Source: Candidatus Nitrosocosmicus sp. (GTDB lineage Archaea; Thermoproteota; Nitrososphaeria; Nitrososphaerales; Nitrososphaeraceae). Taken from it: DNA of 64,000 nt. This document shows, in pieces, positions 36,696 through 46,265 of the stretch (positions within the stretch are counted from its first letter, which is position 1; each line of letters opens with the position of its first letter). A model generated the notes under the pieces. The model was not told the DNA's origin, ran no database searches, and worked only from the letters and a program-made list of their open reading frames with translations. Where the stretch lies: positions 1 through 64,000 of the forward strand of contig JARFXS010000004.1 of the NCBI GenBank assembly GCA_029194465.1, read 5' to 3'. Made by a program: the position numbers and the translations under genes.

Positions 36696-37496
36696 GTGCC
36701 GATCCTAGATATATTAAAAGAATGTGCTATTAATGTTTATAAGAATACCCATGATTTGATTGGAACCATTGAGGGACAAGAAAAGTTTGGAATCGGTGCC
36801 GGCGGTGATGTATCCACAAAAATTGATTTACTTGCCGAGAAATCTGTTTTTGAGATTCTAAAGAAGAATTCCTTTAATCCTAACATTGTAGGAGAGGAAT
36901 GCGGTTTCATAGAAGGCAAAGATAATGGATTAGTTGTTATGGATGGAGTTGACGGTACAACCAACGCTAACTGTGGATTGCCATTTTACTGCTGTTCCCT
37001 TGCTTATTCTTCAGATACTAATTTAAAATCTGTTACTGATGCTGTGGTATTTAATCTAGTATCTGGGGATTTATACCATGCTTCCCTATCCACAGGCTCA
37101 TTCATGAATGAAAAGAAAATCCAAACTGCGAAGGAGCCTTCACTTTCAATAAAAGAAATGGTAATAGGATTAAATATTTCTGGACTTTCGGAAGATCATT
37201 TTTTATCAATTTCAAAATTGGTATCGTCAATTAGTCACGTTAGACACCTAGGCGCAAATGCATTAGAATTGTGCTATTTTGCACGTGGTTCTATAGATGC
37301 ATACATTGATATCCGAGACAAGATAAGGGCAATAGATATGGCCGCATGTTATCTCATAGCTAGGGAAGCAGGGGGCTTAATTTTCGATACTTCTGGAAAG
37401 GAATTAAATACTAATCTTTCTGTGAACTCTAGGATGTCATTTATAGCTGTTGCCAATATCCCTATGTATGAATGGATAACTAACCTGATAAACTGA
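36696..37496 (+). CDS. Inositol monophosphatase-family phosphatase
   Basis: 266 residues from GTG 36696. Metal-binding motifs of the lithium-sensitive phosphatase superfamily are intact: 'IVGEECGF' (Glu), 'VVMDGVDGTTN' (D-x-x-D-G-T) and 'IRAIDMAACYLIAREAGG' (late Asp). Archaeal members dephosphorylate inositol-1-phosphate and fructose-1,6-bisphosphate. The replacement of W by I before D-M-A-A is a mild deviation. It stands alone. Substrate not decidable from sequence. Confidence 0.8.
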   Translation: MPILDILKECAINVYKNTHDLIGTIEGQEKFGIGAGGDVSTKIDLLAEKSVFEILKKNSFNPNIVGEECGFIEGKDNGLVVMDGVDGTTNANCGLPFYCCSLAYSSDTNLKSVTDAVVFNLVSGDLYHASLSTGSFMNEKKIQTAKEPSLSIKEMVIGLNISGLSEDHFLSISKLVSSISHVRHLGANALELCYFARGSIDAYIDIRDKIRAIDMAACYLIAREAGGLIFDTSGKELNTNLSVNSRMSFIAVANIPMYEWITNLIN

Positions 37497-37718
37497 TCCT
37501 TTATCAATTCATGTAATATTCTAGAATATTATGGATTCTTAGCCTGGTAGGTACTTGGCTTCATATACAAATGCTTTTTATCTTCTTTCCTTGGGTTTGA
37601 CTAATCCATTATTGTAAAAGAGATTAAATCTCATAATTTGAAATATCATTGATGATGATTTTTTGTTATTGTCGCTATGCTCTTACAAATACATAACAAA
37701 AGAACTTAATAATATCTT

Positions 37719-38021
37719 ATGACTAGAAGATGTGTGGATTTCTTTCATAAAAAATATTCTTGCGAAGTTGATGGAGAAAAGTTTAGTTCTGAGGAAGATT
37801 TGATGAATCATTATAAAACAGTTCATCATAAGTTAATCTTAAAATGCCACAATTGTGGAAAAGAATTCATTCACGAAAAAGATAGATTACATCATGTACG
37901 GGAAGAACATGAAAAAGCGATGGATGCCAGGGTTCATAAAAGTGAACATAAGCAGAAAGGGACTGGAAATCCTCAAGACCAGGTAGATTCCAATATGAAA
38001 AATTTTGGTGACAATTTCTAG
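37719..38021 (+). CDS. C2H2-type zinc-finger protein
   Basis: 100 residues. The second finger is canonical ('LKCHNCGKEFIHEKDRLHHV' followed by R-E-E-H). The first ('YSCEVDGEKFSSEEDLMNHY' followed by K-T-V-H) has Gly where the second Cys should be, so it may not bind zinc or may use another ligand. The tail after residue 65 is polar and disordered. Archaeal C2H2 proteins of this size are presumed nucleic-acid or protein binders. A relative with one finger is at 50192. Confidence 0.65.
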   Translation: MTRRCVDFFHKKYSCEVDGEKFSSEEDLMNHYKTVHHKLILKCHNCGKEFIHEKDRLHHVREEHEKAMDARVHKSEHKQKGTGNPQDQVDSNMKNFGDNF

Positions 38022-38265
38022 TATTTTCTTTGTTTTTGTTTGTAAATTGTTATTTACGAGCAATAAGAAAAATACGTTGAAATGCCGATACCTGCAGTAC
38101 TAATCCGCGTATTTACTTAGAGACGTTTTTTATAATTTATGTAGGTGATTAGTGTATAACCAGCCTCTATACATAAGAAATGGTTAAAAGTAAATCTTTC
38201 GTCCATTTGACCTGCGTTTCATTTTATTATCCCATTAGTGCCTTACTGGAGGAAGGACCTCTTAA

Positions 38266-39114
38266 TTAAACTACCAACTCCGGTTCAAGATTCTTGAAAT
38301 TTCCTGTGTTGTTACCCTTGACTATACCCTTAACAGTTTTCACTATTGCACTTAATGGAGAGTTTACAATTACTCTAACGCTGGGACTAATCGCTTCTAT
38401 GTTTTTTCTTTCAATATCACTACTATGATTTACGGCTAATCCTCCCACCAAAATTGGAATACTAAATATTGTGCTGATCTTTTTTATGAGCCTTACTGTC
38501 GAACCTATGTTATCTTTTAGAGTTACTGAAATGAGTATCATAACTGGTTTAGTTTCATCGATATAGTTAATCATTGAATCAGTGGGAATTGAAGGTGATA
38601 CATTAATGACCCGAAACCCTTTTTCAAATAGTAATGATTCTATGATATTACAGGCTATATTGTGGAGTTCTCCATCAGGAGTACATATGATGATGTTCTC
38701 CATTCTTTCGTTAGGTTTGATTGAATCAGTGATCTTGTGTATTGTTTTGTTTGCCGTGTTGCTGCAGACGTGCTCCATTCCAATATCTAATTTATTTTCT
38801 TGCCAGAGATATCCCACATCATATAGAACTGGTCTCAGAATATCATCATAAAATTCAGCCAAGCTTGCCTGTTCTTTGTATGCTGCTGTTACGACCACTT
38901 TGTTTTCATGTTCTTGAGAAACAGATGCTAACAAGGATAAGATTTTGGGATTATTCCTATATTCTGGAGGAATACTGTCAATTGTTACATCAGCGGCCTT
39001 TCCCAAATATTTTATTGTGTGTTGCATAGATATTTTTCTTTTCGAATCCCATTGGCTCTTTACCAGGTAATAATAATCAAAACCCTTTACTTTTTTTACT
39101 CGTATGAAAACCAT
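38266..39114 (-). CDS. Cobalamin-binding regulator-like protein
   Basis: 282 residues. An N-terminal ~55-residue module ('KGFDYYYLVKSQWDSKRKIS', 'QHTIKYLGKA') of a type often found at the start of archaeal proteins and some transposases is followed by a B12 cap domain ('LAEFYDDILRPVLYDVGYLW', 'IGMEHVCSN') and a Rossmann B12-binding domain ('IIICTPDGELHNIACNII', 'GFRVINVSPSIPTDSMINYI', 'PILVGGLAV'). The His of 'GELHNIA' is the expected lower axial ligand. The layout of cap plus B12 domain is that of CarH/MtaC-like proteins; with no enzyme domain it is probably a sensor. Confidence 0.75.
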   Translation of the reverse strand: MVFIRVKKVKGFDYYYLVKSQWDSKRKISMQHTIKYLGKAADVTIDSIPPEYRNNPKILSLLASVSQEHENKVVVTAAYKEQASLAEFYDDILRPVLYDVGYLWQENKLDIGMEHVCSNTANKTIHKITDSIKPNERMENIIICTPDGELHNIACNIIESLLFEKGFRVINVSPSIPTDSMINYIDETKPVMILISVTLKDNIGSTVRLIKKISTIFSIPILVGGLAVNHSSDIERKNIEAISPSVRVIVNSPLSAIVKTVKGIVKGNNTGNFKNLEPELVV

Positions 39115-39477
39115 ATTCTTAAATGTTGTTCCAAAGATATTAACATAGTGCTAAATAGTGTAACTAGTGCTAACTCATATCCTCAAGAATGAATATTATT
39201 GAGATGACGATTCATAATAAACGATGATACATATTATGCTTGTCTCAGTTTGGATCTAGCGTTTGAGGATAAGGAATTAGCTATGTAGTCTAATCTTGTG
39301 AAAGATGTTGTGTGCTGATAAAATAGTAAAAGTTGTAATTATTATGCCAATCATGTCTCTCCATGTTTCATCTACTCCTGGTTTTTGTGCTATTATTGGA
39401 TGTCCAAATACAATATACGCGTTATCCAAGATCCAGACGAATAGTGTTCCTCAGGGAAGTATTCCAGCAATCAAGGA
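39115..39477. other. Intergenic, nothing recognised
   Basis: A 67-codon plus-strand frame (39305-39508) overlaps the end of the SDR pseudogene antisense and is not supported. Confidence 0.4.
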
Positions 39478-40519
39478 TCAAAGCCTGGCTCCAAAGCGTA
39501 CAAAGTAAATGGCTGTTAAAATTAATATATACCAAACAATTGCTATAGATAACCAAAATGGTTCCAAGAAGGTCTTTCTATCATCCAGAAAATAGTAGGT
39601 AGTTCCTATAACTAGTAGTAACAATAAAGAAATTAGCAGAATCTTGAAATTTATTGACAGAGATGTTCTTTCTTTCTTTAAATTTCTTGTATTTTTTCTC
39701 TTCCTTCATACAGAATTCTAATGATTCTTTAAACGATTTCAATTCAGTGGGAATAATTTTGAGAATTGAATCGTCTCTTACTGTTGATTCGTGCTTTAGA
39801 CTGTCAATTAAAGGTCTAGCTAATGATGCTTTTATAGGTGTTACTAAATCTACCCAGTATGAAGACAATCTTGGTGTCAAAAAAGGGGATTATTAGTATC
39901 TTGATAGATTTGTTAAGAATTTTGGAGTAGATCTTCATCATGTCTAAATAGGAAAGTGTGTCCGGACCTCCTATGTCGAAGGTTCTTCCCTCTGTTTCTT
40001 TTATCTCTGTAGATTTAGAAAGATACGTTATTACATCGCCTACGGATATTGGTTGACACTTTGTCAATACCCATTTTGGACATACCATTAATGGCAATCT
40101 TTCCACCAAATATCTTGACTTTTCAAATGATCCTCCACCACTGCCTAAAATTACTGCTGCACGGAAAATCGTTACTTGGGATTTTGATCTTTCTAATATG
40201 TCTCCTACTTGTTTTCTACTTTTCATATGTTGAGATAATTAATCGTCTTTGCCGTAGATTAATCCGCCTAGACTACGAATTCCCTAATTTTTCATTGTCA
40301 CTTTGAATTTTATGTCTAGATAAACCTCGTGTATAATAATTAACATTCTTCTGTTCTTTATTTTCAATCAATTCGTTCAACAGTCTGCTTCCTATGAACC
40401 CGCTTGCACCGGTGATTAGGATAACTAATTTATCTTTATAGAAATCCAAACCGTTGGGATTATTATTTTTTTTTATCTATGATTTCGTATTGAGAGTTGT
40501 CAATATCGTCCCTATTCAT
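39478..40519 (-). pseudogene. NAD(P)-binding SDR_a5/YbjT-like protein with membrane C-terminus, broken
   Basis: Pieces in order: ATG 40519 'MNRDDIDNSQYEIIDKK'; after an A9 run that should be A8, 'YKDKLVILITGASGFIGSRL' with the Rossmann G-x-x-G-x-x-G; then a jump at about 40285 that deletes most of the domain core (perhaps 60-80 codons); 'LGGLIYGKDD', a stop, 'LSQHMKSRKQVGDILERSKS', 'VTIFRAAVILGSGGGSFEKS', 'TFDIGGPDTLSYLDMMKIY'; a shift near 39860; 'LTPRLSSYWVDLV', 'SLARPLIDSLKHES', and a C-terminal double membrane segment ending 'YFVRFGARL' at 39478. Several lesions and an internal deletion make this a true pseudogene. Confidence 0.8.
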
Positions 40520-40894
40520 AACCCCTGTTCCCTCCTATGATTAGTTATGATATGCTTAACTCTTAATAAGATTATCAGATTTTTATTTTTGTTACCACTA
40601 GGTTCTATTTTTTGATACAATAGAAATAGTACTTATTCATCTTTTTCTATATTATTGATATATTTCATTTCTTCTTTTTTCTTATCATATGCTCATCAAA
40701 TGTTCAACTGCATTCTCATAGAGCTTAAAATCATGATTCTTGGATGTTTCCCTATTTAATGAACCTTGATAATTATATTTGATATTTTCCTTTAGGCAGG
40801 TAAAATACCTGTTTGATAAATTTGATCTTATTTGATGGTTCAAAGTATGCCGTTGCCTGATACATCATGATCTTATTTTTGGATTGTATTCAGA
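40520..40894. other. Intergenic, nothing recognised
   Basis: 375 nt upstream of the SDR pseudogene and downstream of the malic enzyme. No supported ORF. Confidence 0.45.
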
Positions 40895-42166
40895 TCAACT
40901 TGGATTTTGATTGGTGATATATTCCTTTAGGGAATTAGTAACTACCGGTAGTATCCTCGGATCGTTTATTTTAGGTATGATGAATTCTTCGTTCAAATGC
41001 TTAATGTCAACTAGGTCTGCTATAGACTTGGATATAGAAATTAGTATGTCTTCATCTAAATTTTTTACCCTTAAATCTAATAGTGCTCTAAATATTGAGG
41101 GGAAAACTACCGCGTTATTAATTTGATTGGGAAAATCCGATCTACCTGTGGCAATAATTCTAGCACCTGCATTCTTTGCTTCATCGGGTAAAATTTCTGG
41201 TGTAGGATTGCTCAATGCAAAAATAATTGGATCTCTTGTCATCGATGCTACCATTTGTGAATTCATGAGATTTCCTATACCTGATGTTCCAATAAAGATA
41301 TCCGAATCTTTGATTACTGTTTCTAGATTACCTGTTATTTTGTTTGGATTGGAGTTTAAAGCTATCTCTCTCTTAAATGTATTCAAGATAACACTACTGT
41401 CGTGCTTTGAATCGCCTTGTTTGTTTAATTCAGGATTGCTTGATTTCTCATTATTATCTTTATTATCTCTTCCGTCGTAAATGGCTCCCTCCTTATCTAT
41501 TACTATTATCTCTTCAAAGCCTGCCCTAGACAAAATCTTAAAGATGCCATACCCTGCAGACCCTGCACCAGCAATCACCACTTTAACATTCTTTGAGTTC
41601 TTTCGTACTATTCGTAATGCATTTATTAAAGCTGCAAACGTGATGACTGCTGTACCATGCCTATCATCATGAAAAATTGGAATTGACATTTCCTTTTGAA
41701 GTCTTTCTACTATTTCTAAAACCTTGGGAGATTCGATATCCTCTATATTTATGGCACCAAATGAAGGTTCAATAGCTTTGACAAATTTGATAATTTCTTC
41801 CTTATCTTTCATAGATATGCAAAGTGGAAATGCATTTACATTACCAAGGGTTTTAAATAAGACTGCTTTCCCTTCCATTACGGGTAATGCTCCTTCTGGA
41901 CCAATATCCCCTAGTCCTAGGACTCTTGTCCCATCACACACTATTGCTATATTATTCCATTTTGAGGTGTATTCATATGCTAATTCTTTATTCTTTTGGA
42001 TTTCAATTGAAACATAGGCGACTCCCGGAGTATAGATCGAACTTAACGTTCCTCTGCCTTCTTCTTTTGAATTTTCAAAAATATTATCTGAAGAGATCCT
42101 GCTTGAGATCTCTATTTTCCCTCTAAGTAATCGATGTAAATTTATTGCGTCTTCCTTTAAAGTCAA
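40895..42166 (-). CDS. maeB: Malic enzyme (NAD(P)-dependent, decarboxylating)
   Basis: 423 residues from TTG 42166, the compact bacterial/archaeal form. Converts malate to pyruvate + CO2. Substrate/metal region: 'YTPGVAYVSIEIQK', 'GTRVLGLGDIGPEGALPVME', the catalytic Lys in 'GKAVLFKTLGNVNAFPLCIS', and 'IFHDDRHGTAVI'. Cofactor fold: 'VVIAGAGSAGYGIFKIL' and 'IFALSNPTPEILPDEA'. An Asn/Lys/Asp-rich insert of about 40 residues ('GAIYDGRDNKDNNEKSSNPE') sits after the Rossmann strand 'EIIVIDKE' and is unusual. Cofactor preference is not clear. It links the C4 acid pool of the carbon cycle with pyruvate. Confidence 0.88.
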   Translation of the reverse strand: MTLKEDAINLHRLLRGKIEISSRISSDNIFENSKEEGRGTLSSIYTPGVAYVSIEIQKNKELAYEYTSKWNNIAIVCDGTRVLGLGDIGPEGALPVMEGKAVLFKTLGNVNAFPLCISMKDKEEIIKFVKAIEPSFGAINIEDIESPKVLEIVERLQKEMSIPIFHDDRHGTAVITFAALINALRIVRKNSKNVKVVIAGAGSAGYGIFKILSRAGFEEIIVIDKEGAIYDGRDNKDNNEKSSNPELNKQGDSKHDSSVILNTFKREIALNSNPNKITGNLETVIKDSDIFIGTSGIGNLMNSQMVASMTRDPIIFALSNPTPEILPDEAKNAGARIIATGRSDFPNQINNAVVFPSIFRALLDLRVKNLDEDILISISKSIADLVDIKHLNEEFIIPKINDPRILPVVTNSLKEYITNQNPS

Positions 42167-42376
42167 TTATTGTTATGGATATCATGAAAATTATTTAAAC
42201 GAATCATTCTTTTTATTATTTGTATTAAAGTAGTCCAGAAACGATATCAATGGTTAGGATGTTTAAATAAAATTTATCAGTCGACAAGACAAAAGAAATT
42301 ACTATCAAATAATCAGATTCTAATAAAATATTATTTGTTGTAGTTTTAAATAAAGTTACAAGTTATGAAAAAAGCA

Positions 42377-43288
42377 TTAATTAAGAAATGATGCATTCAC
42401 TACTACATTTTTGACTTCTGAAAGTCTTTTTCTTAGAGTCATTATGTTAATATTAGCTGCTGAAGCGATTTTTGCCTGTGATATTTTTTGTTTGTGTTTT
42501 CTACATGTTATGTAAAGGATGGCTGCTGCGATAGAGAGCGAGTTCTTACCCGCGAAAACATTCTCATTTTGTATGGCCAAAAGCAAATCTATAGACTCTC
42601 TTGCTGTCTTCTCGCTAATTTCTGCCTCGTCTGCTATCTTTCTTATAAAAATAGTTGGTTTGAATTGTACATGGGTAATTTTCAACTCTCTCATTAACAG
42701 ACGATAGCACCTGGCGGCAAAGATTTCATCAGCTTGCACTATTTGGGAGATTTCAGGCAATGTTCTTGGAATGTTGGTTTTCTTGCAAACCAGATATACA
42801 CATGAAACGATCATTTCCTTTATTGATCTTCCTTTAATTAATCCCCTTTCTAATGCCTTCTTGTAATAGGATAGTGCTTCTTCTATACAGAACGATGTTA
42901 AGGATAATTTATCTTTAATACGATTCAAAAGATCTATGACTATTTTCAAATTTCTCTTCTTGTTTGAGCAACTAACTATTTTGTTTAGAAACTCTATCTT
43001 ATTATGTTCTTTCCTATTTGAAAACCTTTTAGATGTACTTGTATCATAATCTGCAATCGCTGTTGACATTCCTTTATCATTAAGAATAACGGAATGAGGC
43101 AATACAGTGTTAGTATCGCTTTTATATTTATGAAAATCAGTATCCAACTCGGCATCATATATCTTATCTTGTACAATGACACCACATGACTTGCAAAGCT
43201 TTTCACCTTTTTCATAGTCATAAATAACGACATGTTGGTGTACTGGTGAATATTTTTCTATATTTTTAACTAATAAATTATTATACAT
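42377..43288 (-). CDS. tfb: Transcription initiation factor TFB, incomplete zinc ribbon
   Basis: 303 residues. B-reader/linker 'RFSNRKEHNKIEFL', then two cyclin-like repeats: first with 'YYKKALERGLIKGRSIKEMI' and 'YLVCKKTNIPRTLPEISQIV', second with 'RKIADEAEISEKTARESIDL' and 'SIAAAILYITCRKHKQKISQ'. It recruits RNA polymerase to TBP-bound promoters. The N-terminal ribbon has the second Cys pair ('GEKLCKSCGVIV') but the first is replaced by 'SPVHQHVV', so zinc could use His or the fold is degenerate. Thaumarchaea usually have several TFBs; this one may be a specialised paralogue. Confidence 0.85.
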   Translation of the reverse strand: MYNNLLVKNIEKYSPVHQHVVIYDYEKGEKLCKSCGVIVQDKIYDAELDTDFHKYKSDTNTVLPHSVILNDKGMSTAIADYDTSTSKRFSNRKEHNKIEFLNKIVSCSNKKRNLKIVIDLLNRIKDKLSLTSFCIEEALSYYKKALERGLIKGRSIKEMIVSCVYLVCKKTNIPRTLPEISQIVQADEIFAARCYRLLMRELKITHVQFKPTIFIRKIADEAEISEKTARESIDLLLAIQNENVFAGKNSLSIAAAILYITCRKHKQKISQAKIASAANINIMTLRKRLSEVKNVVVNASFLN

Positions 43289-43408
43289 TGAAGGAATTTG
43301 TGTTGCAGGATATAAGGCAACTACGTATACTATATTGCATTTATCGTTATTCGATTACAAATGGTTACAAACAGTTACAGTTTTAAGATATGAATACTAA
43401 GTAATGCC

Positions 43409-43945
43409 ATGGGTGGCCAATCGTCTACTGTCAGATCCTTTCGTATTGATAAATCCCTTTCTGAAATTCTAAATTCAGAGGCAGAGCGAATGGGTATTTC
43501 TGTAAATGCTATGATAAACTCGGTGCTTAAACAGTATGCTGAATTTACGAGATTTCAATCAAAATTAGACATGCTTATTGTAAATCGTGAAGTATTCAAA
43601 TCTTTGCTGTGCCGATTAAATGACGACGATGTATATAACTTTGGCCTTGAAATGGGCAAAGACATTCCAAATGATACTATTCTATTCTGGAAAAAAGATA
43701 TCACGTTTGATGGTGTTTTGGAGTATATTGAAAAAATAGTATGTACCTATGGATATATTGGAACGTATGATGAATTGAATACCAGTGAGTACAAAGTAAT
43801 TGTAATTAGACATAGATTGGAAGGAAAGGGTTCAAAGTTTCTATCAGGATTTTTTAAATCATTACTCAACCAAACTTTGGGTATAGATGCCGAAATTGAT
43901 ATTACCGATTATTCTGTAAAAATAAAGATTAGTTTATCGGAATAA
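43409..43945 (+). CDS. RHH-domain regulator with C-terminal sensory-like domain
   Basis: 178 residues. Residues ~5-50 are a ribbon-helix-helix ('TVRSFRIDKSLSEILNSEAE', 'MGISVNAMINSVLKQYAEF'). The rest is alpha/beta: 'DVYNFGLEMGKDIPNDTILF', 'YKVIVIRHRLEGKGSKFLSG', 'LGIDAEIDITDYSVKIKISL', which resembles the layout of V4R/heme-NO-type sensor domains (by eye). Divergent from the TFB gene with 120 nt between. A one-component regulator; ligand unknown. Confidence 0.65.
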   Translation: MGGQSSTVRSFRIDKSLSEILNSEAERMGISVNAMINSVLKQYAEFTRFQSKLDMLIVNREVFKSLLCRLNDDDVYNFGLEMGKDIPNDTILFWKKDITFDGVLEYIEKIVCTYGYIGTYDELNTSEYKVIVIRHRLEGKGSKFLSGFFKSLLNQTLGIDAEIDITDYSVKIKISLSE

Positions 43946-44033
43946 ATGGTCTGTTATTTCATAAAAGCAAAAACAAATCTTGCCAGTCTTTTTTTTATTG
44001 ATAAATAAAAACTTTGTTATATAGGATGATATA

Positions 44034-44240
44034 ATGTCAGAAGAACCTATTAACAGAAAGGATGACGTTGAACAAGATATAAGGGATACAGCGGATCATG
44101 TAGAAGAAGGCCTAGACGAAACAGGAGACAAAATAAAAGCTGGTGCTAAAGCAATGGGAAACAAAATAAAAGATCCAAATGTTGACCTTGATACCAAATA
44201 CAAAGAAGAAAAGCTAAAGGAAGAAGTAAAAGATATTTAA
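44034..44240 (+). CDS. Small acidic helical protein, CsbD/LEA-like
   Basis: 68 residues, highly charged and without hydrophobic core: 'DVEQDIRDTADHVEEGLDET' and 'GDKIKAGAKAMGNKIKDPNV'. The Glu/Asp/Lys/Gly/Ala composition with repeating amphipathic 11-residue-like spacing is that of CsbD or LEA-type stress proteins. 'TTATATAG' at about 44016-44023 precedes the ATG. Probably a hydration or chaperone-like stress protein; no partner. Confidence 0.55.
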   Translation: MSEEPINRKDDVEQDIRDTADHVEEGLDETGDKIKAGAKAMGNKIKDPNVDLDTKYKEEKLKEEVKDI

Positions 44241-44409
44241 ATATCTTATACTACAAGTTTAATCATTTTTTCTGTCTTAATTGTTTATATTTTATATGAT
44301 AACCTCGATTAAGCGTCAGAACTGTTACTTCATATAGGAATTCTTTCTTAGATTCTAGATCAATATATCTGAGTCCTTCCTTCATGTGGCCTATTTATAG
44401 TTTGAACAA

Positions 44410-44858
44410 TTGATCTTTTCAATATCTAAAATAAGTCTGTCGTTATTTGGAATTGTAATTACAACTATATTTTCAATGATTCTTGGTTTATACAATCGGC
44501 CGTTGCCGAACCCATGACTATGGATATCAGCAAAGCTTTATCCTGGTCCTAAATTTAATACTAATAAATTAGGTATCTTTACCATTAATTCAAATAATAA
44601 CACATTGGATGTTTCTGCAAATCTCACTGTAACTCCAAGACAAGGTAAGGCATTTGAAAGTTAGTTGATGCCGATGGTTTAAACTATAAACTGAGTTAGA
44701 ATGCAATAGAAAGAAACAATTCAAAGTTTTCTGTGATTATGGTTAATCCATATACATATACACAATTTATTATAACTGAAGAACCAATCGATTATGCCGA
44801 TCCAAATGCAATAGGAACGTATTGTGGATCTGAATTACAGCCTCCTTTCGGGCAATAA
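44410..44858 (+). pseudogene. Exported protein, decayed
   Basis: Readable in alternating frames: 'SLFGIVITTIFSMILGLYN' (signal segment), 'SAVAEPMTMDISK', 'AKLYPGPKFNTNKLGIFTIN', 'TLDVSANLTVTPRQGKAFES', then a stop, 'LVDADGLNYKLS', a stop, 'AIERNNSKFSVIMVNPYTYT' and 'QFIITEEPIDYADPNAIGTY' ending 'PPFGQ' at 44858. Five or more lesions in 450 nt mean true decay. The core 'LTVTPRQGKAFE...LVDADGLNYKLS...TEEPIDYADPNA' looks like an anti-sigma-K-factor-C-like or similar extracellular beta domain. Confidence 0.65.
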
Positions 44859-44982
44859 TGACCTTTTTTGGGATGTTGTAATTTTAAAAAATCCTATTTT
44901 TTGGTCTTTGATCTAAATATTTTTTACATAGAATGACTTTGGGCGCAATCTTAAATACATATTATTCTTGTTAATTTATTTT

Positions 44983-45264
44983 TTACTTTAAAGTCTCAAA
45001 ATGGACCCGCATTGGAAAGTTGACGGATTCATGAAAGTGAAGTTTCTTGAAACCTCTTTCATTTGATAGGAAATCTTCGATCTTGCCGGAATACTTTATT
45101 ATGTTTCCGGCTGATTCTGCTTTTATTATCTCTGTGACATTTAATGCAATCCCGTTTTCATAGTCCACTTCCCATAATTCGTTTATAAACCCATCTAAAA
45201 GAACATATTCCACAGATTTCGAGGCAGCAGGCGTAGGAACATTACTTTCTTTTTCTGTGTTCAA
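44983..45264 (-). CDS. Hypothetical protein
   Basis: 93 residues from TTG 45264: a short disordered start, then 'VEYVLLDGFINELWEVDYEN', 'GIALNVTEIIKAESAGNIIK' and 'RGFKKLHFHESVNFPMRVHF'. Beta-rich, soluble. No family recognised. Real by codon use and length only. Confidence 0.45.
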   Translation of the reverse strand: MNTEKESNVPTPAASKSVEYVLLDGFINELWEVDYENGIALNVTEIIKAESAGNIIKYSGKIEDFLSNERGFKKLHFHESVNFPMRVHFETLK

Positions 45265-45718
45265 CCAATCTATTATTGTATCTGAAGTTATTATATTTAT
45301 TGTTGAATATCCGAGTCTAGTCTAGCTGAGTCGAGAATGTCTCACAAATAATAAGTTATCCTTCATTTTTGGTCTTGCCAACTCTAATAATTAAGTTAGG
45401 ACACCTCAAGAATCATGTCATGGAATATTGTTTGGATTATTGTGGGACTATGCTGTTATTATTGCAGAAATTCCACTTAATTACTTTATGATCTGTAATA
45501 AAACTTGACGATTACCAATATTGGAATAATAACATTTTTTATTCCAATGTAGTTATCTTTTAATCTCTGGATTTACAATTTCTATAGTTAGTTAGATCTG
45601 GAAGAACATGTAAAGCGTCTAGCAGCAATCTGGCTATAGATTACCTCCATTCAAAATAAATAAGAAAATTTTTATCCTATTTTGTGATCTATTTAAAACT
45701 TGTTTTATAAGACATTGT
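45265..45718. other. Intergenic, nothing recognised
   Basis: 454 nt, divergent. 'TTTTATAAG' at about 45704-45712 lies close to the start of the PRC-barrel gene, too near for a canonical leaderless start. Confidence 0.4.
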
Positions 45719-45952
45719 ATGTCAGGTAATCTGAATATAAACTGGTCAGATGTAATCAAAAAAGAAGCAAGAGGAGTTAATGACTATGATTTAGGAGAAG
45801 TCCAAGAAATTAGTGAGGATTATGTTATTGCAGAAAAAGGAGTAGTTGACAAAACTAGATTCATGATACCTAAAATTTTAGTTTCTAATTTCGATGGACA
45901 TAATTTGCATTTTAACGTCACTGAGCAAGATGCCTCTAAATACAAACAATAG
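45719..45952 (+). CDS. PRC-barrel/DUF2171-like protein
   Basis: 77 residues: 'NWSDVIKKEARGVNDYDLGE', 'VQEISEDYVIAEKGVVDKTR', 'FMIPKILVSNFDGHNLHFNV'. 'G-x-D-x-x-D-L-G-x-V' followed by alternating strands and a final 'VTEQDASKY' is the pattern of the PRC-barrel/DUF2171 fold, small beta barrels that bind protein or RNA. Cytosolic, alone. Confidence 0.6.
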   Translation: MSGNLNINWSDVIKKEARGVNDYDLGEVQEISEDYVIAEKGVVDKTRFMIPKILVSNFDGHNLHFNVTEQDASKYKQ

Positions 45953-46265
45953 GTAGAAATTGTAAGAAATTACCAAACTCTACGAGTTTTATACCAAATC
46001 TGCGTTTTGGCAAGAATCCCTCGTTTTTGTAGGGAACACAAGATGTACGTTTAAATTCCTGAAATGTGATTTCCTGCTGAGTTGTTAGTAACAAATGGAA
46101 AGCAAACAAGTAGTGCTATTGATTGCTGACAAAATGATGGAATTATTTAATATGTGAGCTGATGGATAAATATTTTTAATCATAACTAGGTATACATAAT
46201 CTGCACTTTGCAAAATATATGGATTAGAATTTATTAATGTATGTTGTACTTGATATCTTACTGAA
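45953..46265. other. Intergenic, nothing recognised
   Basis: 313 nt. A minus-strand frame at 46085-46336 is antisense to the broken response regulator and not supported. Confidence 0.4.
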
